Shown: positions 53,974-63,525, numbered from the stretch's first letter. The stretch: DNA of 64,000 bases from Planctomycetota bacterium (GCA_016350165.1 CP066225.1:1364001-1428000); one strand, 5' to 3'. The notes: generated from the sequence alone by a model not told the origin. Numbers and translations: made by a program.

Positions 53974-55095
53974 GGCTTTAATTCCTTTCAATCAACCTTC
54001 GGAGCTAGTTGATTTGTCAAATGTAACTAGTATACAAAAAGTAAGTCAACAAAAATTATTTGTTGCGCCAAATTTATCGGCATGAAAAGTTACATCTCTT
54101 GAGCGTAATTTGAGTATGTATGGTTTGTTAGCAGTCGTTATTGATGTTTGAAGTTGTTTTAAAACACGAAAGCGTGTGAAGAATGAAGCGTTGCAATGAT
54201 GAAACGAAGTAAGTGTATTGCATGTGTTGTTTGATGAACAAAGAAGCGAAGCAAGTGATGAATCATGTGTTGAATTGATGTTTTGAAGACGTTTCGTTGC
54301 GAATTAAAGTAATCGTTAAGTGTTTCAAAAACTGCATTTACATGCGAGTAACGCGGTTTTCTGTTTAATCGTTCCCAAAAACGGGGTAAAAGTTTCGAAG
54401 TGTTCCCACGTTATACAAAATGATGTTTGATGTTGGTTTGTTTTGATGTTTTTATGTTGATGATGTTGCAATGTAGTGTTGCTGAAGAATGAATAAGCGC
54501 GTAATGAAAGCAAAAAGCATAAGTGATGGTATCGCTAAAAAAAACGGTAAAAAAAATTTTCATTTTTCTTTTATACGGACGCGTTTTTTATCATAAAAAA
54601 TGAAATGAAATACAAAAAGCTTATGTGCATGATGAAGTAATTACGGTTTGATGATGTTTTTGAAACGAGTTTGTGTTGTCGATGTGAAGTTGATTGATGT
54701 GAATGGAGTATGTGTTTAATGATTATGGTCGTTCATGCAAGCGTTTTGAAGTGATGCAAATGAGATGAAAACAGATACTGAGTGTATGAATGTTATACAA
54801 GAGTCACGTTATGAATCGGGTGAGATGATATCAACGTAATTGTTTGTTTTACATATAGTTGGCAAGAGATGATGTTGTATTGTTTCGAGTGAACCTTAAT
54901 GCAAATGTTTGCTATACATGGCATGTCGGCATGAAGAAGTGGTATTAAAGGCAACATGGTTGCGGTTGGTTGTTTGAAAGTAAGTAATTTGGGTGTTGAA
55001 TTGGATGTAAATGGATAAAAAAGACTGCTGCATGAAAGATGCAGCAGTCTGAGATGGTTGCTAATGAATCGAGTCATGTATTGAACATGAAGAGT
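53974..55095. other. 1.1-kb gene-free, AT-rich region
   Basis: Lies between the H1-like gene and EF-G2. The plus strand is G/T/A-rich with many TGATG/GATGT repeats and a dense A/T tract at about 54535-54600 (runs of 7-8 A and T). No ORF, tRNA or DnaA-box cluster was seen. It ends with the EF-G terminator. Confidence 0.4.
55016..55050 (-). terminator. Terminator of the EF-G2 gene
   Basis: AGACTGCTGCAT (55022-55033) pairs with ATGCAGCAGTCT (55039-55050), followed on the minus strand by a T-run, 46 bases after the stop. Confidence 0.95.
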
Positions 55096-57168
55096 TTAAT
55101 CTTCTTCTATACGAGGTTTGTACTCAGAGACGACTTGCTGCTGCACGTTTGAAGGAACAGCATCGTAGTGGTCGAATTCCATCGCGAACGTACCTTGGCC
55201 GCCGGTGACGGACTTGAGTTGTGACTGATAATTAGTGACTTCTGAGAGCGGAACGATGGCTTTGATCATGGCTTGGTTACCGGGCAGCATATCAGTGCCT
55301 TGGATACGTCCACGTTTACCTGAGAGGTCGCCTGTGATGTCACCCATGAATTGATTAGGAACGATGACTTCAACATTAACGAGTGGTTCAAGAAGAACAG
55401 GTTTTGCATCGTTGATCGCTTGGACAAAAGCAGTCTTGCCTGCGGACATGAATGCGATTTCCTTTGAGTCAACTGGATGATATTTACCATCGTAGACAGA
55501 GACTTTGATGTCCTGCATTGGGTAGCCAGCGATGGCACCATCTTGAAGAACTTTGCGGATACCTTTTTCGATGGCAGGGATAAATTGTTGAGGGATTGAG
55601 CCGCCGAAGGTGTCGTCTGCGAATTCAAAACCTGTGCCACGCGGAAGTGGTTCAACGCGTAGATAAACTTCGCCGAACTGACCAGCGCCGCCGGTTTGTT
55701 TTTTATGACGATGATGACCTTCTGCTTTACCAAGAATAGTTTCACGGTAAGCAATTTTCGGTGGTTTGGTATCAACTTCAACGTTGTAACGGTTCTTGAG
55801 TTTTTCAAGTATTACGCGTAGATGAAGATCGCCGAGACCGTTGATAACAGTTTCTTTGGTCGCTGAATCACGTGTGACCTTGAAGCATGGATCTTCTTCT
55901 TGGAACTTGTTAATTGCATCTGCAATCTTTTGTTCATCGCCACGTTTCTTAGCGGTGATGGCGAGGCCAGAGAGTGGCTCTGGATACATGATTGGTTTGA
56001 GATGTATGCCATCTTCGTCGTGCGAATCGTGTAGACATGCATCGAAATGAATGTCATCGATTTTCGCGAGTGCGATGAGATCGCCAGGTATGGCGTCTTT
56101 GATTTCTACGTGCTTAGCACCCTGGAGTTTGAAGAGATGACCGACTTTAATCGGTTTCTTGCTTGCACCTGTTTTCACATCGTCGATGTATAGTTGTGAA
56201 TCTTTGGAAACGGTGCCTTGGTGAACACGAAGTGAGCAGAGTTTGCCGACGTATGGGTCAATCTTAATGTTGAAGCAGTGAGCGAGTACATGCTTGGCTG
56301 GATCAGGTTCTGCATGGATTTCATCATCGCCGTTGCCAGCTTTGACGAATGGACGTGGGTTACCTTCGGTTGGGTTTGGCGCGAGTTTTGTGATGACATC
56401 GAGGAGTTCAACGACGCCGATCGGTTCGCCGCCACCATGTGGGTGTGCAGATGTGAAACAGATTGGTACGAGGTGGCCTTCACGAAGTGCTTTTTCGAAA
56501 GGTTCGTGCAGTTGTTCGGGTTTGACTTCGCCTTGCTCGAGGTAAAGTTCCATGAGTTCTTCGTCGACTTCGACGACTTGATCAACGATGGCGGTGTGTG
56601 CATCTTCGATTGAGCCAAGGTCTGACTCGCCTTCTGGATTAAAGAAGCAATCGACGACTTTTTTGCCTCCGTCAGCAGGGAGGTTGATAGGCAGGCATTG
56701 CTTGCCAAAGGTTTTCTGGATTGATTCGAGCAGTTCGTCGAGATCGACGTTATCTGCGTCAATTTTGTTGATGATAATCATGCGGCAGAGCTTGCGTCGT
56801 GCGGCACGTTCCATCATGCGTCGGGTCATTGGCTCGATCCCATGCGCGGCATTAATCACGACAGCGCAAGTGTCGGCAGCGGGCAGCATTGAGAGAGCGA
56901 GACCCATGAAATCTGTTGAACCAGGCGTATCAATAATATTGATATGTTTATTGTTGTAATCACAGTGAGTGATAGCAGAAGTGAGTGAATAATGATGATG
57001 TTTTTCTTCGTCGGTGAAGTCACAGACAGTCGTACCGGATTCGATTGAACCCATATTCCCGAGCACGCCAGCTTTGTATAACAGTGCTTCTGTAAGCAAT
57101 GTTTTGCCAGAGCTGGCGTGACCTACAAGGACCAAGTTGCGGATGTCAGAGGTGGTATAAGAAGGCAT
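55096..57168 (-). CDS. Elongation factor G-like GTPase (EF-G2 type)
   Basis: About 690 residues. G1 GHASSGKTLL, G3 DTPGSTDF, G4 NKID, then domain II, domain III (LSGLAITAKKRGDEQKIADAINKFQEEDP), domain IV (GGAGQFGEVYLRVEPLPRG, FIPAIEKGIRKVLQDG) and domain V. It differs from canonical FusA: the P-loop is GHASSGKT rather than GHIDAGKT, effector loops are altered, and it stands apart from str operon genes (no rpsL, rpsG or tuf). Proteins of this group act as secondary EF-G paralogues; their exact role is unclear. ATG 57168 is used because GGAG lies 9 nt upstream. Confidence 0.9.
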   Translation of the reverse strand: MPSYTTSDIRNLVLVGHASSGKTLLTEALLYKAGVLGNMGSIESGTTVCDFTDEEKHHHYSLTSAITHCDYNNKHINIIDTPGSTDFMGLALSMLPAADTCAVVINAAHGIEPMTRRMMERAARRKLCRMIIINKIDADNVDLDELLESIQKTFGKQCLPINLPADGGKKVVDCFFNPEGESDLGSIEDAHTAIVDQVVEVDEELMELYLEQGEVKPEQLHEPFEKALREGHLVPICFTSAHPHGGGEPIGVVELLDVITKLAPNPTEGNPRPFVKAGNGDDEIHAEPDPAKHVLAHCFNIKIDPYVGKLCSLRVHQGTVSKDSQLYIDDVKTGASKKPIKVGHLFKLQGAKHVEIKDAIPGDLIALAKIDDIHFDACLHDSHDEDGIHLKPIMYPEPLSGLAITAKKRGDEQKIADAINKFQEEDPCFKVTRDSATKETVINGLGDLHLRVILEKLKNRYNVEVDTKPPKIAYRETILGKAEGHHRHKKQTGGAGQFGEVYLRVEPLPRGTGFEFADDTFGGSIPQQFIPAIEKGIRKVLQDGAIAGYPMQDIKVSVYDGKYHPVDSKEIAFMSAGKTAFVQAINDAKPVLLEPLVNVEVIVPNQFMGDITGDLSGKRGRIQGTDMLPGNQAMIKAIVPLSEVTNYQSQLKSVTGGQGTFAMEFDHYDAVPSNVQQQVVSEYKPRIEED

Positions 57169-57531
57169 AATATTGAACTCCAATAAAAAAGATTACCGAA
57201 CGGTTTTCGTAGAAGGTACAAATACGCAATCTCGACACGCATGTGTGCAGGTATAAACAACTTTTCAATCCCGAATAAAGAGACGAAGTTTTACCTCGCA
57301 GCCGTCTCCTCGCGGGTTCCTGACGCACTCCTTTTGCATGGATTAGAACATGAAAAAGTGACGTGTCGGACCATGCCAGTATAGGCGGCTGAAAAGTGTT
57401 AGCCAAGGGTTAAAATGCATGAATTAAATAAGAGCAAAAACGAAAAAAGATGTGTTTTTAAAGGGGAAAACGTGTTGATTACAAGAGGGTGAAAAACAAA
57501 AGATTTTTCTGTATTTTTCTAAATATGTCGA
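57169..57531. other. 360-base region between EF-G2 and the GT39 gene
   Basis: It carries the upstream region of the EF-G gene and the 3' end of the GT39 gene. No clear hairpin or gene; AT-rich near 57430-57520. Confidence 0.3.
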
Positions 57532-59226
57532 TTAAAATGTGTTGTTGATGCGCTCGAAAACGAGAAGCGTATTTCTGGTGTGCCAATCGTGGACTATGGG
57601 CATAAAATCGAGCTTAAACCATATGGGCGTGGTAGGGGAAACCTCTCTTTTTAATTGATAGCCTAGTGATTGAATTGATGTGAATTGACCAATGTCGAGG
57701 TCGGATTCTTTTATGAGCATCTGGGCTCGTTGTGGATATTTTTGTGCATCGAGGATGAAATCGAGTTGGCCTTTGTTCGCGTAGATGATGCCCGGGCGGG
57801 TGATGGGTGAATCATTGATGATTTGTGCGAGGCTATGTGTGTTAAGGTTGTAGCCAAGGTAGTAAAGGCGGTTCTTGCCGGGGACTTGGGGGTGAAGTGA
57901 AAGAATGTTTATTGATGTGTTTTTATTGACGTTGTTCTGCAAGTCGTGTTCGATCATGGCCTGCGGGTTGCCTTGCGGGCGGATGAATGCGAAGGTGGCC
58001 CAGTACATGTTGAATACAAGGAGAATGAGTGCTGCAGCGTTGATGATGTATTTGAGAGGGAGGCGGTGTATGCGCGTTGATATCGAATCGAATTGACTGA
58101 TGATGAAGGGGAGAAGTGCGAGTGTGAAGACGATGTAGAAACGATCGACGACGTAACCGAGGGGGAGGAGTGCGAGGAAGAAGACACTGATGGGTGGGAT
58201 GATGAGCATGTACCAATACTTGCCGGGCATAAAGGGGAAGAGAATAAGCGTGATGAGGATTACGATGGTTCCACCGGGGCCAAGGTTGTTGAGAATGGCG
58301 ATTGCGATTTGAGTGAGATAGGTTGTGTAAGAGAGTTCACCGGAAGCGAGGCCGCCGCCCCAGATGGCGGAAGATGTACCTTCGCCGCCAACCCAGTGCG
58401 TCATTTGTTCGTACCATGTTGATGGTGCGTAGATGACGTTGAGTAAGAGGTATGTGCCGAAGCCTGCGACGAGTGTGTATGCGATTGATCGCCAAAACAA
58501 ACTGCGTTTTTCAGGGTTTTTGCGTGAGTGTATGTATTGCTGAATGCCAAGAGCGAGGTATGGGAGAAGGAACATTGGGCCAATGAGTGCTTTGGATGTT
58601 ATGGCGAGTGATGCGAAGACTGACATCCAGAAGGCACGTTTGACAGTAAGCTTATCGAAAATAATTTTGCAATAGATAAGAAGGGAGAGAAGTGCGAACC
58701 AAACCATTGGACCATCGGGGCGCGTGTTAACTGAATAGAGAAGGTCGTTAATGTTGGTTGCAATGAGGAGCATGAATGCGAGTGCGATGAGGTAGGTTCG
58801 CTTAGTGATGCAGGTAAATTGGTGAAGTGTTATCGCAAAGGTGACGAGTGCGAGGATGAGGAAGAGGACCCTGCCCTGCAGGATAAGGAAGGAGAGTTGC
58901 CGAAGAGGATTTTCGAAGCCGTAAGGGAAGTCGGTAGATGGCGAAGTGAAGGTACCGAGGATGTACCAGTTTGCAAGTGTGAGTGTGTAGGTAGGCGCGA
59001 GAAGGAAGTTTGGGAGTGGGCCATATTTGTGATAATCCTGGCCTTTGGATGCGAAGAACTTCAGAGCGCGTAGTGGCTGATATGTTTCGCCGAAGTAGCT
59101 TTCGGTTGCGGGAAGTAGAAAGGTGACAAGTGGGATGCAGTACAGCGTGATGAACAGAAGCGGTGCGATGACCCACCAGTATGTTCTGAACCAATTGAGT
59201 AAACGCGAACCAACTGCGAGCTTCAT
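57532..59226 (-). CDS. GT39-like polytopic glycosyltransferase
   Basis: 564 residues with about 11-12 spans in the first 420 residues and a C-terminal soluble tail. The first loop after TM1 carries the acidic ESYFGETYQPLRAL and YGPLPN, in the position of the catalytic Asp/Glu of PMT/ArnT-type enzymes. NTRPDGPMVWFALLS follows. Such enzymes take a sugar from a polyprenyl-phosphate donor to a protein or lipid on the outer face. The GT2 gene 85 nt upstream on the same strand is expected to make that donor. Confidence 0.8.
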   Translation of the reverse strand: MKLAVGSRLLNWFRTYWWVIAPLLFITLYCIPLVTFLLPATESYFGETYQPLRALKFFASKGQDYHKYGPLPNFLLAPTYTLTLANWYILGTFTSPSTDFPYGFENPLRQLSFLILQGRVLFLILALVTFAITLHQFTCITKRTYLIALAFMLLIATNINDLLYSVNTRPDGPMVWFALLSLLIYCKIIFDKLTVKRAFWMSVFASLAITSKALIGPMFLLPYLALGIQQYIHSRKNPEKRSLFWRSIAYTLVAGFGTYLLLNVIYAPSTWYEQMTHWVGGEGTSSAIWGGGLASGELSYTTYLTQIAIAILNNLGPGGTIVILITLILFPFMPGKYWYMLIIPPISVFFLALLPLGYVVDRFYIVFTLALLPFIISQFDSISTRIHRLPLKYIINAAALILLVFNMYWATFAFIRPQGNPQAMIEHDLQNNVNKNTSINILSLHPQVPGKNRLYYLGYNLNTHSLAQIINDSPITRPGIIYANKGQLDFILDAQKYPQRAQMLIKESDLDIGQFTSIQSLGYQLKREVSPTTPIWFKLDFMPIVHDWHTRNTLLVFERINNTF

Positions 59227-59311
59227 TGATCCTCCCCTGTCGTACTTAACCTGTGTGAAGTACTATTTTTTCAGTATTGAATGAATATTGGTTTGAGTCA
59301 GTGCGTGGTAC

Positions 59312-60001
59312 TTATTTAAAGAGATTGTATTTAAGGATGCAGACGATGGCGCGGACGCCGTCTTTCCACCCGATTTTCTTACCTTCATCGTAGGTGCGGC
59401 CGTCGTATGAGATACCAACTTCGTAGATGCGACAGTTACGGCGTGCGACCTTGGCAGTAATTTCAGGTTCGAAGCCAAAACGGTTCTCTTTGATATCGAT
59501 GTCTTGAATGATCTCACGTTTGAAAACTTTATAACAGGTTTCCATATCGGTGAGGTTGATGTTGGTGAACATGTTTGACAACCACGTAAGGAAGGTGTTG
59601 CCTACTGAATGCCAATAGTAGAGGACACGGTGGCATTCACCGCCAGCGAAACGTGAGCCGTAGACGACATCGGCATCGCTGTTTTCGAACGGCGCGAGGA
59701 GTTTATGGTAATCCTGTGGATCGTACTCGAGGTCAGCGTCTTGAATGATGACGAGGTCGCCACGTGCTTCTTTGAAGCCAGTTCGGAGTGCTGCACCTTT
59801 GCCTTGGTTATATGTATGAAAAGCAGTGCGAACGTTTTCGTGTTTCTCTTCGAGTTCTTTGAGTTTGTCGCGTGTCCCATCGGTTGAATAATCGTCAACG
59901 AGAATGATTTCCTTATCGACTTCAACAGCTTGCACTCGATCGAGAATCATCTCGATTGTATTAACTTCGTTGAATACCGGTATGACGACAGTGAGCTTCA
60001 T
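59312..60001 (-). CDS. Family 2 glycosyltransferase, polyprenyl-phosphate sugar synthase type
   Basis: 229 residues. GT-A motifs: [65 protein letters not shown] (DxD), [24 protein letters not shown], and [14 protein letters not shown]. This is the pattern of DPM1-like enzymes lacking membrane spans. It probably loads a sugar from a nucleotide donor onto polyprenyl phosphate for the GT39 enzyme downstream; uppS at 30051 supplies the lipid precursor. AAGG lies 6 nt before ATG. Confidence 0.9.
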   Translation of the reverse strand: MKLTVVIPVFNEVNTIEMILDRVQAVEVDKEIILVDDYSTDGTRDKLKELEEKHENVRTAFHTYNQGKGAALRTGFKEARGDLVIIQDADLEYDPQDYHKLLAPFENSDADVVYGSRFAGGECHRVLYYWHSVGNTFLTWLSNMFTNINLTDMETCYKVFKREIIQDIDIKENRFGFEPEITAKVARRNCRIYEVGISYDGRTYDEGKKIGWKDGVRAIVCILKYNLFK

Positions 60002-60308
60002 AATCGACCTTACTATAAGGAATGCGATGAGAACGACTGATACATAGTAGCTGGCGCGTACTAGTCTGTCATGACTTACATACCAGAAAGCAAATCTTGA
60101 GGCTGTAAGTATATGTATCAGTATGACGAGATAAAAGAGATCCCGTGTACATGTTTTATCCGCAATTAGCGTGTGTTAGGTTGAGTGAGAAGCAGAATAA
60201 AAGGGTTCTGAGCCGATAACATGGGGCTTGATGCGAAGAAATGGGGGAGAGGTGGTGGGTAGAAAAGGATGGTAGCTGCGGATTTGTGCATGGTGAGAGG
60301 CGGAGTGC

Positions 60309-60314
60309 TATCCT
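60309..60314 (+). promoter_or_regulatory. Pribnow-like box placed for leaderless bioA
   Basis: TATCCT 7 nt before ATG 60322; no SD. TTGTGC at 60284 (19-nt spacer) is a weak -35. Confidence 0.45.
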
Positions 60315-60321
60315 TGTAATC

Positions 60322-61740
60322 ATGAAGAAAGAATACACTACAGAAGAATTGATCGCATTGGACCATGAATATGTGTGGCATCCATTTACGCCGATGAAGT
60401 TCTGGCGATCGCAGAAGCCTTTGGTGATTGCTGAGGGTGAAGGCGACTTTTTGATTGATTCGGATGGGAATCGATATATCGATGGCGTGTCGTCATTGTG
60501 GTGCAACGTACATGGACATCGTGTGCCTGAGATTGATGATGCGATCCGTGGCCAGTTAGACAAGATTGCACATACGACACTGTTGGGGCTGGCATCGCCG
60601 CCTTCGATTGAGGTTGCAAAAAGGTTAGCAGAAATGTTGCCGGGCAAGCTGAATAAGACGTTTTTTAGTGATGCAGGTGCGACGGCGGTGGAAGTGGCAT
60701 TCAAGATGGCTGTGGGGTATTGGTTCCATAAGGGACGGCCTGAGAAGTCAAAATTTATCGGATTGGCTGGTGCTTATCACGGTGATACGACGGGGAGTAT
60801 GTCGGTTGGGTATTCAGACCTGTTTCATAAGCCGTTTTTGTCGATGGTGTTCTCGGTGACATCGTTTCCGTCGCCTGACACATGTCGTCCACCACATGGT
60901 TTTGAGATGCCGATGCCTGACTGTTATGGGAAGGGACATTGGCCAAGTGAGGATAAGAAATTTAACGAGGCTTTGAGTAAGTTTTGTTTGGATAAGCTTG
61001 AGCAGATGTTGAAGGATCATGGTAATGAGACTGCAGCGATTGTGATTGAGCCTTTGATGCAAGGGGCTGCGGGGATGGTTTGCCAACCGAAGGGGTTTTT
61101 AAAAGGTGTTGAAAAGCTGGCGAAGAAGTATGACGTGCTACTGATTGCTGATGAAGTGGCAGTTGGTTTTGGTCGTACTGGAAAGATGTTTGCGATTGAT
61201 CATGATGGGGTGGAACCTGACATTATTTGTTTAGCAAAGGGGATCACGGGCGGGTATTTGCCACTGGCTGCGACGGTTGTGAGCGATGAAATTGATAAGA
61301 CGTTTGCTGGTGATGATGTGCTTGAGAGAAGAACGCTGTATCACGGACATACATATACGGGGAATCCGCTTGCGTGTGCTGCGGCGCTTGCGACATTTGA
61401 TTTGTTTGAAAAAAACAAGACGATTGAACATACGCAGATATCAATCAAGATGATTCAAGAGAAGCTGAAAGAGTTGTTGGATCATCCGAATATTTTGGAT
61501 ATTAGACAACGTGGTTTGATGACAGGCATTGAATTGTGTGCATCAAGAAATAACGCTGAGCCGTTTGATTTCTCGAAGCGTACTGCGACGGATGTTTGTT
61601 TGTCCATGCGTGAAAAGGGATTGATCATTCGGCCGCTGGGTGACATTATTGTGATGATGCCGATGCCGGGGATGTCACATGAGAATCTCAAGACGATGCT
61701 TGATATTGTTGTTGAGACGATCGAGGGCTGGAAATTTTAA
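60322..61740 (+). CDS. bioA: Adenosylmethionine-8-amino-7-oxononanoate aminotransferase
   Basis: PLP enzyme of biotin synthesis that makes DAPA with S-adenosylmethionine as amino donor. 472 residues. YVWHPFTPMKFW at 17-28 and DGVSSLWCNVHGH at 54-66 are specific for BioA. D277 (IADEVAVGFGRTG) and Lys306 (LAKGITGGYLP) are the PLP residues. There is an insertion around 184-215 (DTCRPPHGFEMPMPDCYGKGHW) as in Gram-positive BioK/BioA forms. No other bio genes are present. An upstream frame to 60241 is unlike the family. Confidence 0.95.
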   Translation: MKKEYTTEELIALDHEYVWHPFTPMKFWRSQKPLVIAEGEGDFLIDSDGNRYIDGVSSLWCNVHGHRVPEIDDAIRGQLDKIAHTTLLGLASPPSIEVAKRLAEMLPGKLNKTFFSDAGATAVEVAFKMAVGYWFHKGRPEKSKFIGLAGAYHGDTTGSMSVGYSDLFHKPFLSMVFSVTSFPSPDTCRPPHGFEMPMPDCYGKGHWPSEDKKFNEALSKFCLDKLEQMLKDHGNETAAIVIEPLMQGAAGMVCQPKGFLKGVEKLAKKYDVLLIADEVAVGFGRTGKMFAIDHDGVEPDIICLAKGITGGYLPLAATVVSDEIDKTFAGDDVLERRTLYHGHTYTGNPLACAAALATFDLFEKNKTIEHTQISIKMIQEKLKELLDHPNILDIRQRGLMTGIELCASRNNAEPFDFSKRTATDVCLSMREKGLIIRPLGDIIVMMPMPGMSHENLKTMLDIVVETIEGWKF

Positions 61741-61767
61741 AAGTACTATAAAATTAGACATAAAATC

Positions 61768-61800
61768 ATCGGTCTACTGTAAAGTAGTCCGATTTTTTTT
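61768..61800 (+). terminator. Terminator of bioA
   Basis: ATCGG-T-CTACT (61768-61778) pairs with AGTAG-T-CCGAT (61783-61793) with one T-T mismatch, then eight T. Confidence 0.85.
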
Positions 61801-61814
61801 GTGTGTGAATATAT

Positions 61815-61850
61815 AAAAAGCAAGGCCGCCCGGTGATCAACGGGGCGACC
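61815..61850 (-). terminator. Terminator of the MarR-family gene
   Basis: GGCCGCCC (61824-61831) and GGGCGACC (61843-61850) pair on the minus-strand RNA with one G-U, followed by TTGCTTTTT. It lies 34 bases after the stop. Confidence 0.8.
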
Positions 61851-61883
61851 TATGGAGTGTGTTTCCAAAATTTAAGGTAGATG

Positions 61884-62438
61884 CTATTTGCGGTGTGCAT
61901 CTGGTTTTTCTGGATCGATACCAGCTTCGAGAGCATTGAGGTATTCGGTCCAATCGCGGGAGGCGAGATGCCGTTCTATGGCTTCGATTGTTTGAACCGA
62001 AGCAAGCATGTTCGGGACATCAATGGCGGTTTCAACATGTTTAAAGATGGTCATCTCACGACGATTCATCTCTTTGAGTTCTTCGCGGCCAAGCTCGGTG
62101 AGGTCAATGAGTTGCGAAGTGTTATGAGCGGGGTTGGGTTTTTGCTCAACGTAGCCTTTGTCGAGAAGGCTTTTGACCTGCTTTTGTACGACTTGGCGTG
62201 AAACAGGTTTTTCGCGAGCAATTTGAGGAACGGTCATTGCTCCCATTTCATCGATGGTACGCATGATCAATCGCATGGCAGGTGTAATGCCGGTGTTGCC
62301 ATGGAGCTGCTCACCGACTGAGCGAAGACGCTGAAAGGTCGTGATGACCGAGTCGATGAATGCACGAATCGCAGCAGCTTGCTGATCGGCTTTTTGAGGT
62401 TGTGAGTCTGTGTGGGTGGGTTGATTTGCGTCCATCAT
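61884..62438 (-). CDS. MarR-family transcriptional regulator
   Basis: 184 residues. Dimerisation helices (AIRAFIDSVITTFQRLRSVGEQLHG), then a winged helix: ITPAMRLIMRTIDEMGAMTVPQIAREKPVSRQVVQKQVKSLLDKGYVEQKPNPAHNTSQLIDLTELGREEL. The wing has HNTSQLIDLTELG. The regulated gene is unknown; it is divergent to the receiver-like gene at 62835, a possible target. It has its own -35/-10 promoter (62560-62589) and terminator. Confidence 0.88.
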   Translation of the reverse strand: MMDANQPTHTDSQPQKADQQAAAIRAFIDSVITTFQRLRSVGEQLHGNTGITPAMRLIMRTIDEMGAMTVPQIAREKPVSRQVVQKQVKSLLDKGYVEQKPNPAHNTSQLIDLTELGREELKEMNRREMTIFKHVETAIDVPNMLASVQTIEAIERHLASRDWTEYLNALEAGIDPEKPDAHRK

Positions 62439-62559
62439 TTATCAATTCACAGCGAGAGGTTTTGCTCAAAAGAGCGAACCTTGATCGCCCAATGATTTTT
62501 AAGGAAAGGGCCGCATGATTTTAGGCGGTGCAGTGCCAAGTTTCAGCAACCCTATTGCC

Positions 62560-62589
62560 ATTATGTCATCTGCACTGCTAATCTGTCAA
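62560..62589 (-). promoter_or_regulatory. Promoter of the MarR-family gene with flanking TGTCA repeats
   Basis: On the minus strand TTGACA (62584-62589), 18 nt, CATAAT (62560-62565). TGTCA occurs three times around it on the plus strand (62564, 62584, 62596), which are possible operator half-sites. The leader would be about 115 nt. Confidence 0.65.
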
Positions 62590-62834
62590 CTCTGTTGTCA
62601 TATAATATTGGCAAATTGGTATGAAATGAAGGTACTAGAGATTAATAAAAGAGCTTCAAGAAGAATTGAACGACCTGCCAAAGCGGCACCTTGATCGGAG
62701 AGGATTGGCGAGAGCGGCAGGATTGGGCTGGTGAATTACCACGCCCATAAGACCTTAGCCTTTAATTAACAAGCACTTATGCAAGCAATCGATCTGCCGT
62801 TTTTTGGCATCTCGATTGCTTTGAATATGGCATC

Positions 62835-63413
62835 ATGATGAATCTGCGCACACAATTTCATCCGGGATCACGCTTTGCTGAATTTGGCGAGGGTGATGGC
62901 GGTGCGCTCGGAGGGGGCGATCACTATGATTCGCCAATGGAGCGGTCACGGTTTAAGGTGCTGCTGACGGAAGATCGTGATCATGCGATTGAGCATTGGA
63001 CGCATCAGTTGCCACGACTGCTTGGGCCTCAGGGAGTGGAAGCGATCGTCGCGAAGACCGGACGTGAGGCGATTGATATAACGAGCCGAACTGATATTCA
63101 TGCAGCAGTGATTGATTTAGCGACGCCACAAGATGCAATGAACCGTGCGTATACATCGTCAGGTGTGCCAGGTGGGATTTGGTTACTGGAAGTGCTGTCG
63201 AGGTTGCCACAGAATTTACCGATTGTGATCGTGAATTCGAGAACGTATACGCCGCGACAAATCCATCGTTTTTTACATGATGCATTGAGGCTTGGTGCAT
63301 TTTCTGTAATCAATCAGCCTGTGGAGTTAGAGAAGCTATTAACGGTGATTCAACGAATTCTGCAACGGCAATACGATGGACAGTGGCCGGGCGTTTCGGG
63401 GGAGCGAAACTAA
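62835..63413 (+). CDS. Degenerate receiver-domain protein
   Basis: 192 residues. A Gly-rich, disordered N-terminus (1-35, GEGDGGALGGGD) is followed by a receiver-like fold: FKVLLTEDRDHAIEHW (acidic pair), HAAVIDLATPQDAMNRAYTS (candidate phospho-Asp near 94), LPIVIVNSRTYTP (the T/S position) and GAFSVINQPVELEKLLTVIQRIL. The conserved Lys before Pro is replaced (NQP instead of KP), and a 15-20-residue loop follows the Asp. Phosphorylation may be absent or altered. It lies directly before groES. Confidence 0.7.
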   Translation: MMNLRTQFHPGSRFAEFGEGDGGALGGGDHYDSPMERSRFKVLLTEDRDHAIEHWTHQLPRLLGPQGVEAIVAKTGREAIDITSRTDIHAAVIDLATPQDAMNRAYTSSGVPGGIWLLEVLSRLPQNLPIVIVNSRTYTPRQIHRFLHDALRLGAFSVINQPVELEKLLTVIQRILQRQYDGQWPGVSGERN

Positions 63414-63432
63414 TCACAAGGTAGACATATAT

Positions 63433-63494
63433 TTTCAGGTGAATGTAAACCTGAAATACAACATAGAAATCACGCCCGCTTGATCGGGTATAAA
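63433..63494 (+). promoter_or_regulatory. groES-groEL upstream region: inverted repeat and candidate -10
   Basis: TTTCAGGT (63433-63440) and ACCTGAAA (63449-63456) form a perfect 8-bp inverted repeat with an 8-base gap. TATAAA at 63489-63494 is a candidate -10. The standard CIRCE element (TTAGCACTC-N9-GAGTGCTAA) is not seen, so the repeat may be a different heat-shock operator. Confidence 0.45.
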
Positions 63495-63525
63495 AAGACA
63501 ATAACCATCCAAGGAGATTATTTAG

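Noticed and set aside
53554-54085. Long hydrophobic Phe/Leu-rich frames on the plus strand opposite the H1-like gene
   Set aside because: They are the antisense of lysine codon repeats (AAG/AAA to CTT/TTT), with no start context.
54000-55000. Replication origin
   Set aside because: AT-rich with A-tracts but no DnaA-box cluster and no dnaA, dnaN or gyrB nearby.
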